Source: CAZTTG01 sp964615935
GTDB taxonomy: Bacteria > Planctomycetota > UBA1135 > GCA-002686595
Direction of reading: 5' to 3'
Assembly: GCA_964615935.1 (NCBI GenBank)
Contig: CAZTTG010000051.1
Span: 1 to 47,478 of the forward strand
Length of the DNA stretch: 47,478 nt
Positions within the stretch are counted from its first letter, which is position 1. Every line of letters begins with the position of its first letter. Below are positions 26,701-33,661 of the stretch, in pieces. A program made the position numbers and the translations under genes. Under the pieces are notes generated by a model. That model saw nothing but the letters and a program-made list of their open reading frames with translations, ran no database searches and was not told the DNA's origin.

Positions 26701-27111
26701 GGCGGAGAGCACGATCCCTACCACCAGTACCCCTGGGGGGACGCCATCGAGGGCTCGCAGGCCAACTACTGGGGCTCCGGAGACCCCTTCGAGACCGGGC
26801 CCTACCCCTGGACCTCATCGGTGGGCTACTACGACGGCGGGCAGACGCCGCCGGGCGCGGACATGGCCAACGGCTACGGTCTCTACGACATGGCCGGCAA
26901 CGCGCTGGAGTGGTGCAACGACTGGTACGAGTCGAGCTACTACAACCAGAGCCCCTACCAGGACCCGCGCGGCCCCACCAGCGGGGCCTATCGGATCCTC
27001 CGCGGGGGCTCCTGGGACTTCTACGGCGACGACCTCCGCTGCGCCTTCCGCTTCAGCCACCTCCCCGGCGACCGCTTCTACCACTACGGATTCCGCCTGG
27101 CGCGGGATTGA
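23731..27111 (+). CDS. Secreted metalloprotease with recurrent domain and FGE-sulfatase-type domain
   Basis: A 1126-residue exported protein; ATG 23731 follows GGAGG and gives a signal peptide ending near APAQ. Residues about 25-230 look like a fungalysin/thermolysin-type propeptide. About 255-320 resembles a carboxypeptidase-regulatory insert. The peptidase core is VVVHEMGHWAND (HExxH at 422-426), with FGEGCADVFAMY supplying the third zinc ligand near Glu443. Residues about 690-830 are the recurrent domain (YCTAKTNSQGC, FYGFGSAGFPFQGGWMC, FAQFWSRDP). From residue 834 it is a formylglycine-generating-enzyme-type domain: MAFIPGGEFTMGD, YRLPTEAEWEYAARGG, YPWGDAIEGSQANYWG, GLYDMAGNALEWCNDWY, ILRGGSW and FRLARD. 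These parts are usually separate proteins. All are intact, so it may be a real three-part fusion. Confidence 0.9.
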   Translation: MRRLSPTAAAALAFLVAAPAQQPPPEMLEPREVQRALDAWRAENGPGWNLRLDEEIGRARLLFGHGAAASARPVSEADWFGLARRVARETWPMHGIDPETLVEHRILFVPLGQVGTSDKMAVKLRQEVDGVPVEHGWLNLLFDLDGGLLAVDSTGLPGLAGFDARASLAPDRALSLAQAHFRRDTGLPPTTVGAPELIVAQVRESGLRRPHLAWRIDLQYLEPDFQPEGWEYFLDAGDGSLLDRRTSIHDDVSGNVTSWLTPGTLPRTAYNGEVSEAMPDVEVTSTQGNAVTDANGDFTIVGAIHPLLVTVKYEGPWHDADNKSGSDFVLQQTLNLATGNSLRMNQSSQPLVTAQADSAKWVSGLRNWIRAIGPTDDTMDFRAKSNVNMNSTCNAYYNGSSVNFFLEGGGCVNTAYSTVVVHEMGHWANDRYGSGNGWDGFGEGCADVFAMYMTDQPIVGEDFFGQGTNIRTGLNTRLFCGDNNRGCYGEVHDDGEVLMGALWKARARMKLTLGASAGAATADALFSAWMNVYDDGMIHTIVEDHWLTLDDNDGNIYNGTPHFDDIDGGFRDQGFPGISPQYVTFSEVTILEDTLDPVSPRPVEADIIATYTPPVIGPELYWRTGGGGAYSSTPMSLVSGDTYTADIPPYPASTLVDYYLRAEDGLGQSNTFPDDAPEGTMSYMVGSLRIYCTAKTNSQGCDPAISTSGFPTTGGGPGDHFHIDGVDFLNNKNGILFYGFGSAGFPFQGGWMCVKPPIKRTAPTTSGGNAGPPDCSGSYHYDFGARIASGIDPGLAIGTTFFAQFWSRDPASSPYPTSLSNAVEATIAPSSSGMAFIPGGEFTMGDHHDVGSPHEQPVHATRISSFRMDPVEVSNQQYRDFLESANAQGLIRVTSGVVLRATGNGEPYCNTSSADPHSRILWDGLNFSVEAGKETHPMVEVSWYGAAAYANWRSAKDGLSACYDLDSWECDFQAGGYRLPTEAEWEYAARGGEHDPYHQYPWGDAIEGSQANYWGSGDPFETGPYPWTSSVGYYDGGQTPPGADMANGYGLYDMAGNALEWCNDWYESSYYNQSPYQDPRGPTSGAYRILRGGSWDFYGDDLRCAFRFSHLPGDRFYHYGFRLARD

Positions 27112-27137
27112 TCCGGCTGGCTCGATCCCCCCGGGGA

Positions 27138-27974
27138 TCACCCCTCGCCGACGCCCATGCGCCGCGCCAGCTCCCGGATGGTGGCGGGGCCGTGGCCGGC
27201 GTAGTGGTTGTTGGCGTAGGCGTAGGTCTCCGGAACGCGCTCGCGGGTCTCGAGCAGCAGGTCGGCCCAGCGCTGGAGCCGCTCGCCCTGGTCGATCACG
27301 ACGCGGTCGAAGCTCTTGCTCTTCTTCTCCACCGCCTTGCGGTCCCCGATCAGGCGGACGTAGGCGAAGTCGGCCGTCAGGGTGTCCAGCTCCGGGGGCA
27401 GGTCGGCGGGGTGGGGCATGTAGCTGAGGTCGGCCCACACCAGGGCCACGCCGCGGGCCCGCAGCACCTCCAGGAGCCGGGGGTCGATCCACGCGCGGTT
27501 GCGGACCTCGACCGCGTAGCGGAAGCGGTCCGGCAGCTCGCCCAGGAAGCGCTCGAGGCGGTCGAGGAAGGGCTGGCGGTGCGGGAAGACGCCGCGGTTG
27601 AAGTACGGGAACTGGAGCACCAGGGGCCCGCAGCGGTCCCCCAGCCGCGACATGCTCTCCAGGAAGGCGTCGACCTCCGGCCGGACCCTCTCGGGGACCA
27701 GGATCCGGTCGGGATCGGGCCGCGGACCCTCACCGCCGTGCACGATCGAGCGGGGGAACTTGGCCGAGAGGACGAAGCCCTCGGGGGTCTTCTCCCTCCA
27801 CCCGCGCGTCATGCGCGCGTCGGGGACCCGGTAGTAGGTCACGTCGGCCTCGACCGTGCGGAACTGCGTCGAGTAGTGGCGCAGCCACTCGCCGGGGGGC
27901 AGGCCCTCCGGGTAGAAGACCCCCTTCCAGCTCTTCTCCGACCAGCTGGAGGTGCCGTACAGGAGCTCGCCCAT
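27138..27974 (-). CDS. DUF72 (YecE-like) TIM-barrel protein
   Basis: A 278-residue protein with the DUF72 pattern: YGTSSWSEKSWKGVFYPEGLPPGEWLRHYSTQFRTVE at the start, TPEGFVLSAKFPRSIVHG, FPYFNRGVF, FRYAVEVRNRAWI, YVRLIGDRKAV and the late YAYANNHYAGHGPATIRELA. The fold is a TIM barrel, and the family function is unknown. It follows the DUF1579-like gene by 26 bases on the same strand. It converges with the metalloprotease gene with a 26-base gap. Confidence 0.93.
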   Translation of the reverse strand: MGELLYGTSSWSEKSWKGVFYPEGLPPGEWLRHYSTQFRTVEADVTYYRVPDARMTRGWREKTPEGFVLSAKFPRSIVHGGEGPRPDPDRILVPERVRPEVDAFLESMSRLGDRCGPLVLQFPYFNRGVFPHRQPFLDRLERFLGELPDRFRYAVEVRNRAWIDPRLLEVLRARGVALVWADLSYMPHPADLPPELDTLTADFAYVRLIGDRKAVEKKSKSFDRVVIDQGERLQRWADLLLETRERVPETYAYANNHYAGHGPATIRELARRMGVGEG

Positions 27975-28000
27975 GGGTGTGCCCCCTTCGCCAGCCCGGG

Positions 28001-29059
28001 TCAGTCCCCGATGCGCTTCATCAATCCCTCGAAGGCGCGGTCGGGAGGGTAGTCTCCGGAGCAGCGATCTGTGGCGAACTCGACCTCGGTCCAGTCGTCG
28101 TTCCAGGTGGTGACGGTCCGCGAGGACTGGGCCAGGCCGGAGCTGATCCCGGCGTCAATGGAGATCAACCGGTTCCTCCCCATCAGGTACGCCTTGGCCA
28201 CCCTGAGGCTGCCGTAGTTGGAGAGGTCCACGCGCCGCAGGCAGTTGGCCTGCGCGTCCCAGGCGAGGTAGGACTGGCTGCGGAAGCGCTGGACCCGGTC
28301 CAGGCCGGGTATCGGGTCGCTCTGCCCGGTGCTCAACTGCACGTGGCCCCCGAGAAACTCGGCGATCTCGCGCTTCGAGGTGCCCCTGTTCAGCGGACCG
28401 CCCGGCCGGGAGGCGTATCCCATCTCCAGGGTCCACGATCCGATCTGCCCCTCCAGCTCCTTCATCTCCGGCGCCAGCGGACCCAGGGCGATGTCGCCGG
28501 CCTCCTTCTCGGCCGAGTAGAGGGTCTGGCCGGGCGCGAACTCACCCTCGCCCACCAGGAAGAACTCGCCGCCGTCCACCGAGGCCCAGATCCGGGTGAT
28601 CACGGAGTCCGGGGTGAACTCGTCCACCCGCTGCTCGGTCATGTGGAAGTCCGGATAGGTCCGGTTCCGGGTCGAGACCAGCCGGTCCTTCGAGGTCCAG
28701 TAGACCGGGCCGTAGTGGACCGTGCCCAGGTTGCTCATCTCGAGGGACATGAAGCAGCCGGCGTTCGCGTCCCAGGTGTAGATCGTGCGGTAGACCAGGG
28801 GACCGGGACCGCGCCCGCTCATCTCGATCCGCATGTCCTCCTGGATGTAGTGGCCCGCCAGGATCCTGGAGACGGTCCTCCGGGCGGTCCAGCTGACGGG
28901 CTCCGCGCCGGCCCGCTCCCACCTCTTCCCCGAGCCGTCCCAGTCGCCGAGCATGGCGTTCAGCTTGCTCAACTGGGGGTGAGGGGAGGGTAGCTGGGCC
29001 TCGCCCGGAACCGCCCCCAGCAGGAGGAGCACTAGACCCACGGCAAAGCAACTCTTCAT
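28001..29059 (-). CDS. Secreted two-domain DUF1579-like protein
   Basis: A 352-residue exported protein; ATG 29059 starts the signal peptide MKSCFAVGLVLLLLGAVPGEAQ. Two similar halves follow. The first, from LNAMLGDWDGSGKRWE, contains ILAGHYIQEDMRIEMSG, YTWDANAGCFMSLEMSNLGTV and a VITRIWASVDGG end. The second, from LEGQIGSWTLEMGY, contains IAEFLGGHVQLS, YLAWDAQANCLRRVDLSNYGSL and TTWNDDWTEVEF. This tandem looks like two DUF1579-like lipocalin folds. The ligand is unknown. The gene lies 151 bases downstream of the glutaryl-CoA dehydrogenase gene on the same strand. Confidence 0.75.
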   Translation of the reverse strand: MKSCFAVGLVLLLLGAVPGEAQLPSPHPQLSKLNAMLGDWDGSGKRWERAGAEPVSWTARRTVSRILAGHYIQEDMRIEMSGRGPGPLVYRTIYTWDANAGCFMSLEMSNLGTVHYGPVYWTSKDRLVSTRNRTYPDFHMTEQRVDEFTPDSVITRIWASVDGGEFFLVGEGEFAPGQTLYSAEKEAGDIALGPLAPEMKELEGQIGSWTLEMGYASRPGGPLNRGTSKREIAEFLGGHVQLSTGQSDPIPGLDRVQRFRSQSYLAWDAQANCLRRVDLSNYGSLRVAKAYLMGRNRLISIDAGISSGLAQSSRTVTTWNDDWTEVEFATDRCSGDYPPDRAFEGLMKRIGD

Positions 29060-29210
29060 GGCGTCCACCTCGCTCGATTCGTCGGCGGTTTCCCTCTTCC
29101 CGAATACGGTAGACGGGGGTCGGGGAGGAATCAAGCTGCCCCGCCCGGGTGTCGCCGGCACCCCTGCGGACCGCCGCCGGGACGCCGCGGCCGGGCGCCC
29201 GCCGGGCCGA

Positions 29211-30380
29211 TCAGCTGAAGGCCGGGATCCCGGTGATCTCCGCGCCCAGGATCAGGGTGTGGATGTCGTAGGTCCCCTCGTAGGTGTGCACCGACTCGAG
29301 GTTGGCCGCGTGGCGCAGCGCCGTGTACTCGTCCAGGATGCCGTTGGCGCCCAGGACCTCGCGACAGCTGCGGGCGCAGTCGAGGGCCATCTTCACGTTG
29401 TTCCGCTTGGCCATCGAGACCTGCTGGGGCGTGGCCTGGCCCTCGTTCTTGAGCTGGCCCAGGCGCCAGACCAGGAGCTGGGCCTTGGTGATCTCGGTGG
29501 CCATGTCGGCGAACTTCTGCTGGACCAGCTGGAAGGAGGCGATCGGCTTGCCGAACTGGACGCGCGAGCCGGCGTAGTCGAGGGCCTCGGCCAGGCAGCC
29601 CTGGGCCGCCCCCACCGCGCCCCAGGCGATCCCGTAGCGAGCCTGGTTCAGGCAGGTGAGCGGCCCCCCGAGCCCCTCCGCGCCCGGGAGGAGGTTCGCC
29701 TCCGGCACCTCCACGTCGTCGAGAACCAGCTCGGAGGTCACCGAGGCGCGCAGCGAGAGCTTGCCCTTCATCTCCGGCGCCGAGAAGCCCGGCATGCCCT
29801 TCTCCACCAGGAAGCCGCGGATCCCGTCCTCGGTCTGCGCCCACACGATGGCGACGTCGGCCAGGGAGCCGTTGGTGATCCACATCTTGGTGCCGCGGAG
29901 GCGCCAGCCGCCGTCGGTCCTCACCGCGCGGGTCTCCAGGCCACCGGGGTCCGATCCGTGGTCCGGCTCGGTCAGCCCGAAGCAGCCGATCTTCTCGCCG
30001 CGGGCCATGGCCGGCAGCCAGCGCTGCCGCTGCTCCTCGCTGCCCCAGCGGTGGATGGCGAACATGCTCAGGGAGCTGTGCACCGACACGAAGGAGCGCA
30101 CGCCCGAGTCGCCCCGCTCCAGCTCCTGGCAGATGAGGCCGTAGGAGAGGTCGTCGAGGCCCGCGCAGCCGTACTCCTCCGGCAGGTTGGGGCCGAAGAC
30201 GTTCAGCTCCCCCAGCAGGGGGACGAGGTCCAGGGGAAAGGTGCCGGCCCGGGCGTGCTCGGCGATGTGCGGAACCACCTGCTCCGAGACGAACTCACGG
30301 ATGGTGTCCCGGACCATGCGCTGCTCCTCGGTGAGCAGGTCGTCCAGGCCGTAGAAGTCGATTCCTCGGTACTCTTGCAT
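29211..30380 (-). CDS. gcdH: Glutaryl-CoA dehydrogenase
   Basis: A 389-residue flavoprotein of the acyl-CoA dehydrogenase family, most like the glutaryl-CoA branch that makes crotonyl-CoA. Visible features are LICQELERGDSGVRSFVSVHSSL (Arg95 matches the substrate-carboxylate arginine of GCDH), LGCFGLTEP-like IGCFGLTEPDHGSDPGGLETRA, KMWITNG, QFGKPIASFQLVQQKFADM and the catalytic Glu368 in SVHTYEGTYDIHTLILG. ATG 30380 gives the family N-terminus. Whether it decarboxylates was not judged. It is the last gene of the benzoyl-CoA-reductase-like operon, which suits the last steps of aromatic-ring or dicarboxylate breakdown. Confidence 0.9.
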   Translation of the reverse strand: MQEYRGIDFYGLDDLLTEEQRMVRDTIREFVSEQVVPHIAEHARAGTFPLDLVPLLGELNVFGPNLPEEYGCAGLDDLSYGLICQELERGDSGVRSFVSVHSSLSMFAIHRWGSEEQRQRWLPAMARGEKIGCFGLTEPDHGSDPGGLETRAVRTDGGWRLRGTKMWITNGSLADVAIVWAQTEDGIRGFLVEKGMPGFSAPEMKGKLSLRASVTSELVLDDVEVPEANLLPGAEGLGGPLTCLNQARYGIAWGAVGAAQGCLAEALDYAGSRVQFGKPIASFQLVQQKFADMATEITKAQLLVWRLGQLKNEGQATPQQVSMAKRNNVKMALDCARSCREVLGANGILDEYTALRHAANLESVHTYEGTYDIHTLILGAEITGIPAFS

Positions 30381-30409
30381 GGCTTCACTCTCACGGGAGC
30401 GCGGGCCGC

Positions 30410-30685
30410 TCAGTCGCCGCCCCGGCGGGTGTACATCAGCACGTAGGAGGTGCAGGCCGACTCGGCGCAGGCCCCGCAGCTCTCCCCGAAGTCGCTCTTC
30501 GAGAGCGGCTGGGCCAGCACCTCGAATCCCAGCGAGGTGTAGAGCTCCGTCAGCTCCTCCACCCGCGAGGGATCGGTCATGGTACGGCGCTGCCAACCCG
30601 CGTCCAGCAGGGCCGGGTCCCCGGGGACGGCGGTCAGGTCGGGGGCGTCCCCCAGGATGGGGAGATCGGCTGGATTCTCGACCAT
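30410..30685 (-). CDS. 91-residue cysteine-motif protein in the reductase operon
   Basis: A small protein of unknown family between the second reductase ATPase (10 bases upstream) and the dehydrogenase gene. The first half is acidic/proline-rich. The middle is a helical segment RVEELTELYTSLGFEVLAQPL. The end carries a cysteine cluster, SCGACAESACTSYVLMYTRR (C-x2-C-x4-C). The tight spacing supports co-translation. It could hold an iron-sulfur cluster or be an assembly factor, but it is too short and divergent to call a ferredoxin. Confidence 0.7.
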   Translation of the reverse strand: MVENPADLPILGDAPDLTAVPGDPALLDAGWQRRTMTDPSRVEELTELYTSLGFEVLAQPLSKSDFGESCGACAESACTSYVLMYTRRGGD

Positions 30686-30695
30686 GGGGCGCCCC

Positions 30696-31517
30696 TCAGC
30701 CGACGGCCGGGGCCTCCGCGCGCTCGCGGAGCTTGCGCAGGCGGCGCTGCCCCAGGATCGCGGCCCCCAGGGCGGCGACGAACTGGACCATTCCGGGGTC
30801 GGGGACGTTGACCTCGGCCTCGAGCTGATCGCGCACGGCGCGGGCCATCGTCTCGAAGCGCAGGATGCCGCCGATCAGGGTGTACTCCGGCTCGGCCCTC
30901 ACCCGCTTCATGAGCTGCACCGAGCGGCTGGTGAGCGACTCGATGGCCCCCTGCATGATGTCGGAGGGCGGCGTGCCCAGCGAGAGGTGGTTGATGACCT
31001 CCGACTCGGCGAAGACCGCGCACACGCCCGAGATGGGCACGGCCTCCTTGGAGGTGACCATCAGGGGGCCGATCTCCTCGGTGCTGTAGCCCATGTAGCG
31101 CGCGGTCTTCTCCAGGAAGGCGCCCGTCCCGGCGGCGCACTTGTCGTTGAGCCGGAAGGAGGCCACCCGGGCCGATTCGTCGATGCGGCTGGCCTTCATG
31201 GTCTGCCCGCCGACGTCGAGCACGGTGCGTGTGCCGGGGAAGAGGGAGTGCGCCCCCCGCGAGCTGGCCGACAGATCGGTGACGTGGATGTCCTTGAAGG
31301 CGACCTGGTGGCGACCCATTCCGGTGGCGACCACGTAGTCCACGTCATCGGCCGAGCGGCCCGCCGCCTGCAGGGCGTCGTCATAGACCTCCGCGGAGAC
31401 CTCGGCCAGGCGGAAGCCGGTGGGGCGCAGGCCGCGCCCCAGGATGGCCCCGCCCTCGTCCAGCAGGACGGCCTTGGCGTAGGTGGAGCCGACGTCGATT
31501 CCGGCGGTGATCGTCAT
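30696..31517 (-). CDS. bzdQ: BcrD/BzdQ-like ATPase subunit (BadF/BadG/BcrA/BcrD family)
   Basis: A 273-residue ASKHA-fold ATPase that activates electrons for class I benzoyl-CoA reductase-like enzymes. The phosphate-1 loop GIDVGSTYAKAV, phosphate-2 DVGGQTMKA and LIGG are intact. The bridging [4Fe-4S] cysteines are Cys127 (NDKCAAGTGAFL) and Cys166 (VCAVFAESEV), the same positions I recall for HgdC of Acidaminococcus. ATG 31517 overlaps the stop of bzdP (ATGA). Having two different ATPases points to benzoyl-CoA reductase rather than to 2-hydroxyacyl-CoA dehydratase, which has one. Confidence 0.88.
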   Translation of the reverse strand: MTITAGIDVGSTYAKAVLLDEGGAILGRGLRPTGFRLAEVSAEVYDDALQAAGRSADDVDYVVATGMGRHQVAFKDIHVTDLSASSRGAHSLFPGTRTVLDVGGQTMKASRIDESARVASFRLNDKCAAGTGAFLEKTARYMGYSTEEIGPLMVTSKEAVPISGVCAVFAESEVINHLSLGTPPSDIMQGAIESLTSRSVQLMKRVRAEPEYTLIGGILRFETMARAVRDQLEAEVNVPDPGMVQFVAALGAAILGQRRLRKLRERAEAPAVG

Positions 31518-32335
31518 GAGGTGGCCTCCGCGGGCTCGTCGTGGGGAGCCCGGCTGGCGAAGATGTGGTCCAGGGCGAAGAGAGCGGCCCCCAATGCCCC
31601 CATGTAGTGGCAGTCCTCGCTGACGTTGGGGCGGACCCCCAGCCGCTCCTCGAGGGCCGCGACCATGCCCGGGTTACGGGACACCCCTCCGGTGAAGGTG
31701 ATCTGGTCCTCGATCCCCACCCGGCGCAGGAGGCCCACCGAGCGCGAGGCGATGGACTGGTGCACCGCCCACAGGATGTCCTCGATCTTCTTGCCCTTGC
31801 CCAGCCAGGAGAGGACCTCCGACTCGGCGAAGACGGTGCAGGTGGTGCTGATGCGCACCGACTTGGTGGAGCGCAGCGCGGTCTCGCCCAGCTCGTCGAG
31901 GGGGATGTCCAGGGCCGAGGCGGCGGCGCCCAGGAAGCGCCCGGTGCCGGCGGCGCACTTGTCGTTCATGCAGAAGTCGACGATCTCGCCCTGCTCGCTG
32001 ACCCGGATGGCCTTGGTGTCCTGCCCCCCCATGTCGACCACCGTCCGCGTGTCGGGGAACAGCTGCACCGCTCCGCGCCCGTGGCAGGAGATCTCGGTCA
32101 CCTGCGAGTTGCCGAAGGTGACCCGGTACCGGCCGTAGCCCGTGCCCACCACGTACTCGACCTCCTCCTCCTGGAGCCGGCCCTCCTGGAGGGCCTGGCT
32201 GAAGGCCCCCTCGGCGGCGCGCACCACGTTGGCGCCCGTATCGATCAGGGCGCGCGCCACGATCTCCCGATTCTCGTCGACGACGACCGCCTTGGTCTGC
32301 GTCGACCCGACGTCGACTCCGGCTGCATATGCCAT
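31514..32335 (-). CDS. bzdP: BcrA/BzdP-like ATPase subunit
   Basis: A 273-residue second ATPase, similar to but distinct from its neighbour. Phosphate-1 GVDVGSTQTKAVVVDENREIV, phosphate-2 DMGGQDTKAIRV and adenosine motif FTGGVSRNPGMV are intact. Iron-sulfur ligands are Cys127 (NDKCAAGTGRFL) and Cys166 (TTCTVFAESEV). Thauera-type BcrA is about 430 residues, whereas Azoarcus-type BzdP is about 290, so the short form here supports the Bzd type. It would form a BzdPQ heterodimer that spends ATP to send electrons to BzdNO. Confidence 0.88.
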   Translation of the reverse strand: MAYAAGVDVGSTQTKAVVVDENREIVARALIDTGANVVRAAEGAFSQALQEGRLQEEEVEYVVGTGYGRYRVTFGNSQVTEISCHGRGAVQLFPDTRTVVDMGGQDTKAIRVSEQGEIVDFCMNDKCAAGTGRFLGAAASALDIPLDELGETALRSTKSVRISTTCTVFAESEVLSWLGKGKKIEDILWAVHQSIASRSVGLLRRVGIEDQITFTGGVSRNPGMVAALEERLGVRPNVSEDCHYMGALGAALFALDHIFASRAPHDEPAEATS

Positions 32336-32350
32336 GCTGTCACCTGCCTC

Positions 32351-33646
32351 TCAGGAGATCTCCGCCATCTGGCGGCGGGATGCCAGCCCCTCGAAGAACG
32401 CGTCGATGCGGTTCTTCATCTGGGCCTCGGAAACCACGCGGCGGTCCATCATGTCGGACTCGATGAACAGGCTGGGGAGGTCGCGCTTCTCGGAGAGATA
32501 GCGGCGGCTGTCGGCCAGTCCGGTGGACACCGTGCGACAGCTCTTGATGGGGTGGTAGACGATCCCGTCCAGCGCGAACTCGTCGACCAGGTCCACCAGC
32601 ACGCGGTCCTGGTGGAACATGCTGTCCATGGCGTCGCGCACGCTGATCAGCACCCCCTCGGCCAGGCTCTCGATGGGGCGGTCCAGGTCGTACTGGAAGC
32701 CCCGGTTGGAGCCGCCCGAGGCGAACCACAGGTAGGTGGAGTTGACGAAGGCCCCCCCCCACTCGGTGAAGAGCTCGTTGAAGCGCCGGAAGATGGGGTA
32801 GCAGGGGACGCCCACGAAGAACAGCCGGTAGAGCTCCTCGCTGAGCGTCCCGATGTTGTGCTCGGCCTTGTACTCCATCTCCTCCACCAGCCGCCGGAAG
32901 TACTCACCGCCGGTGCGGGTGCCGCGGAAGCCGTTGGCCACCCCCAGGTAGATGGTGCCGTCGGTGAGGGCGTTGAAGAGCGCCGGCCGGTTGCGGTTCA
33001 GCTCGAGGACACGGGCCCAGGCGGTGCTCATGTCGTTGGCGGCCCCCAGCACCTCGCGGAAGCGGTCGATGTCGAAGGAGCGGCCGGTGACCTGCTCGCA
33101 CAAGCCGATGAGCTCGCGCAGCTGCCCCTCGACGTAGCGGCGATCGGCCTCGAAGTCGGCATCACCCGGCCAGCTCTGCCGATCGGCCTCCCGCGTCCCG
33201 GGGACGTCCAGGGTGAAGGTGGGCGCGTCGTGGATGCGCTGCCAGATCTCGGCCCACTTGATGTAGGTGTTGCAGGCGTTGGTCAGCACCACCAGGCTGG
33301 GTTTGGGGATGCGACCCATGGGGTGCTGGCCGTCCTGCAGCTGGGTGGCCACGTCGGCCTTGACGTAGCCGCAGATGTCCGGCGAGTAGCCGTAGTCCTC
33401 GGCCACGTCCAGGTACTCGTGGGCCACCCGCCGCACCGCCGTCTGCAGCGAGTTGATCTCGGGGAAGACCACCGGCAGGTCGAAGGTCTTGAGGATCTCG
33501 TTGATGCTCCCCATGACGAAGACGTAGGCCGACTGCCCGCCGGTCTCCGCCGTCTGCGAGAGCTCCTCGAACCACTCCCGGAAGAGCTGCGCGCCCTCGC
33601 AGTTGCCCCTCCCGACGATCACATCCGTGCTGGCTTGCGGTTTCAT
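32351..33646 (-). CDS. bzdO: Benzoyl-CoA reductase-like subunit, BcrB/BzdO type
   Basis: A 431-residue subunit of the BcrB/HgdA-like family, from ATG 33646 with AGGAG six bases upstream (GTG 33652 is the alternative). Motifs include GSINEILKTFDLPVVFPEINS, EDYGYSPDICGYVKAD, VLTNACNTYIKWAEIWQR, VGVPCYPIFRRFNELF and YHPIKSCRTVSTGLADSRR. Several cysteines at these points (DIC, NAC, VPC, KSC) fit family cluster ligands. With BzdN it forms the active-site heterodimer that reduces an aryl-CoA or other CoA ester. The substrate cannot be read from sequence; benzoyl-CoA is the best-known one. Confidence 0.85.
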   Translation of the reverse strand: MKPQASTDVIVGRGNCEGAQLFREWFEELSQTAETGGQSAYVFVMGSINEILKTFDLPVVFPEINSLQTAVRRVAHEYLDVAEDYGYSPDICGYVKADVATQLQDGQHPMGRIPKPSLVVLTNACNTYIKWAEIWQRIHDAPTFTLDVPGTREADRQSWPGDADFEADRRYVEGQLRELIGLCEQVTGRSFDIDRFREVLGAANDMSTAWARVLELNRNRPALFNALTDGTIYLGVANGFRGTRTGGEYFRRLVEEMEYKAEHNIGTLSEELYRLFFVGVPCYPIFRRFNELFTEWGGAFVNSTYLWFASGGSNRGFQYDLDRPIESLAEGVLISVRDAMDSMFHQDRVLVDLVDEFALDGIVYHPIKSCRTVSTGLADSRRYLSEKRDLPSLFIESDMMDRRVVSEAQMKNRIDAFFEGLASRRQMAEIS

Positions 33647-33661
33647 GTGCACTCCTGTGGC

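Noticed and set aside
27119..27140. GATCCCCCCGGGGATC as a terminator between convergent genes
   Set aside because: The palindrome has almost no loop and no T run, and could be a chance GC repeat.
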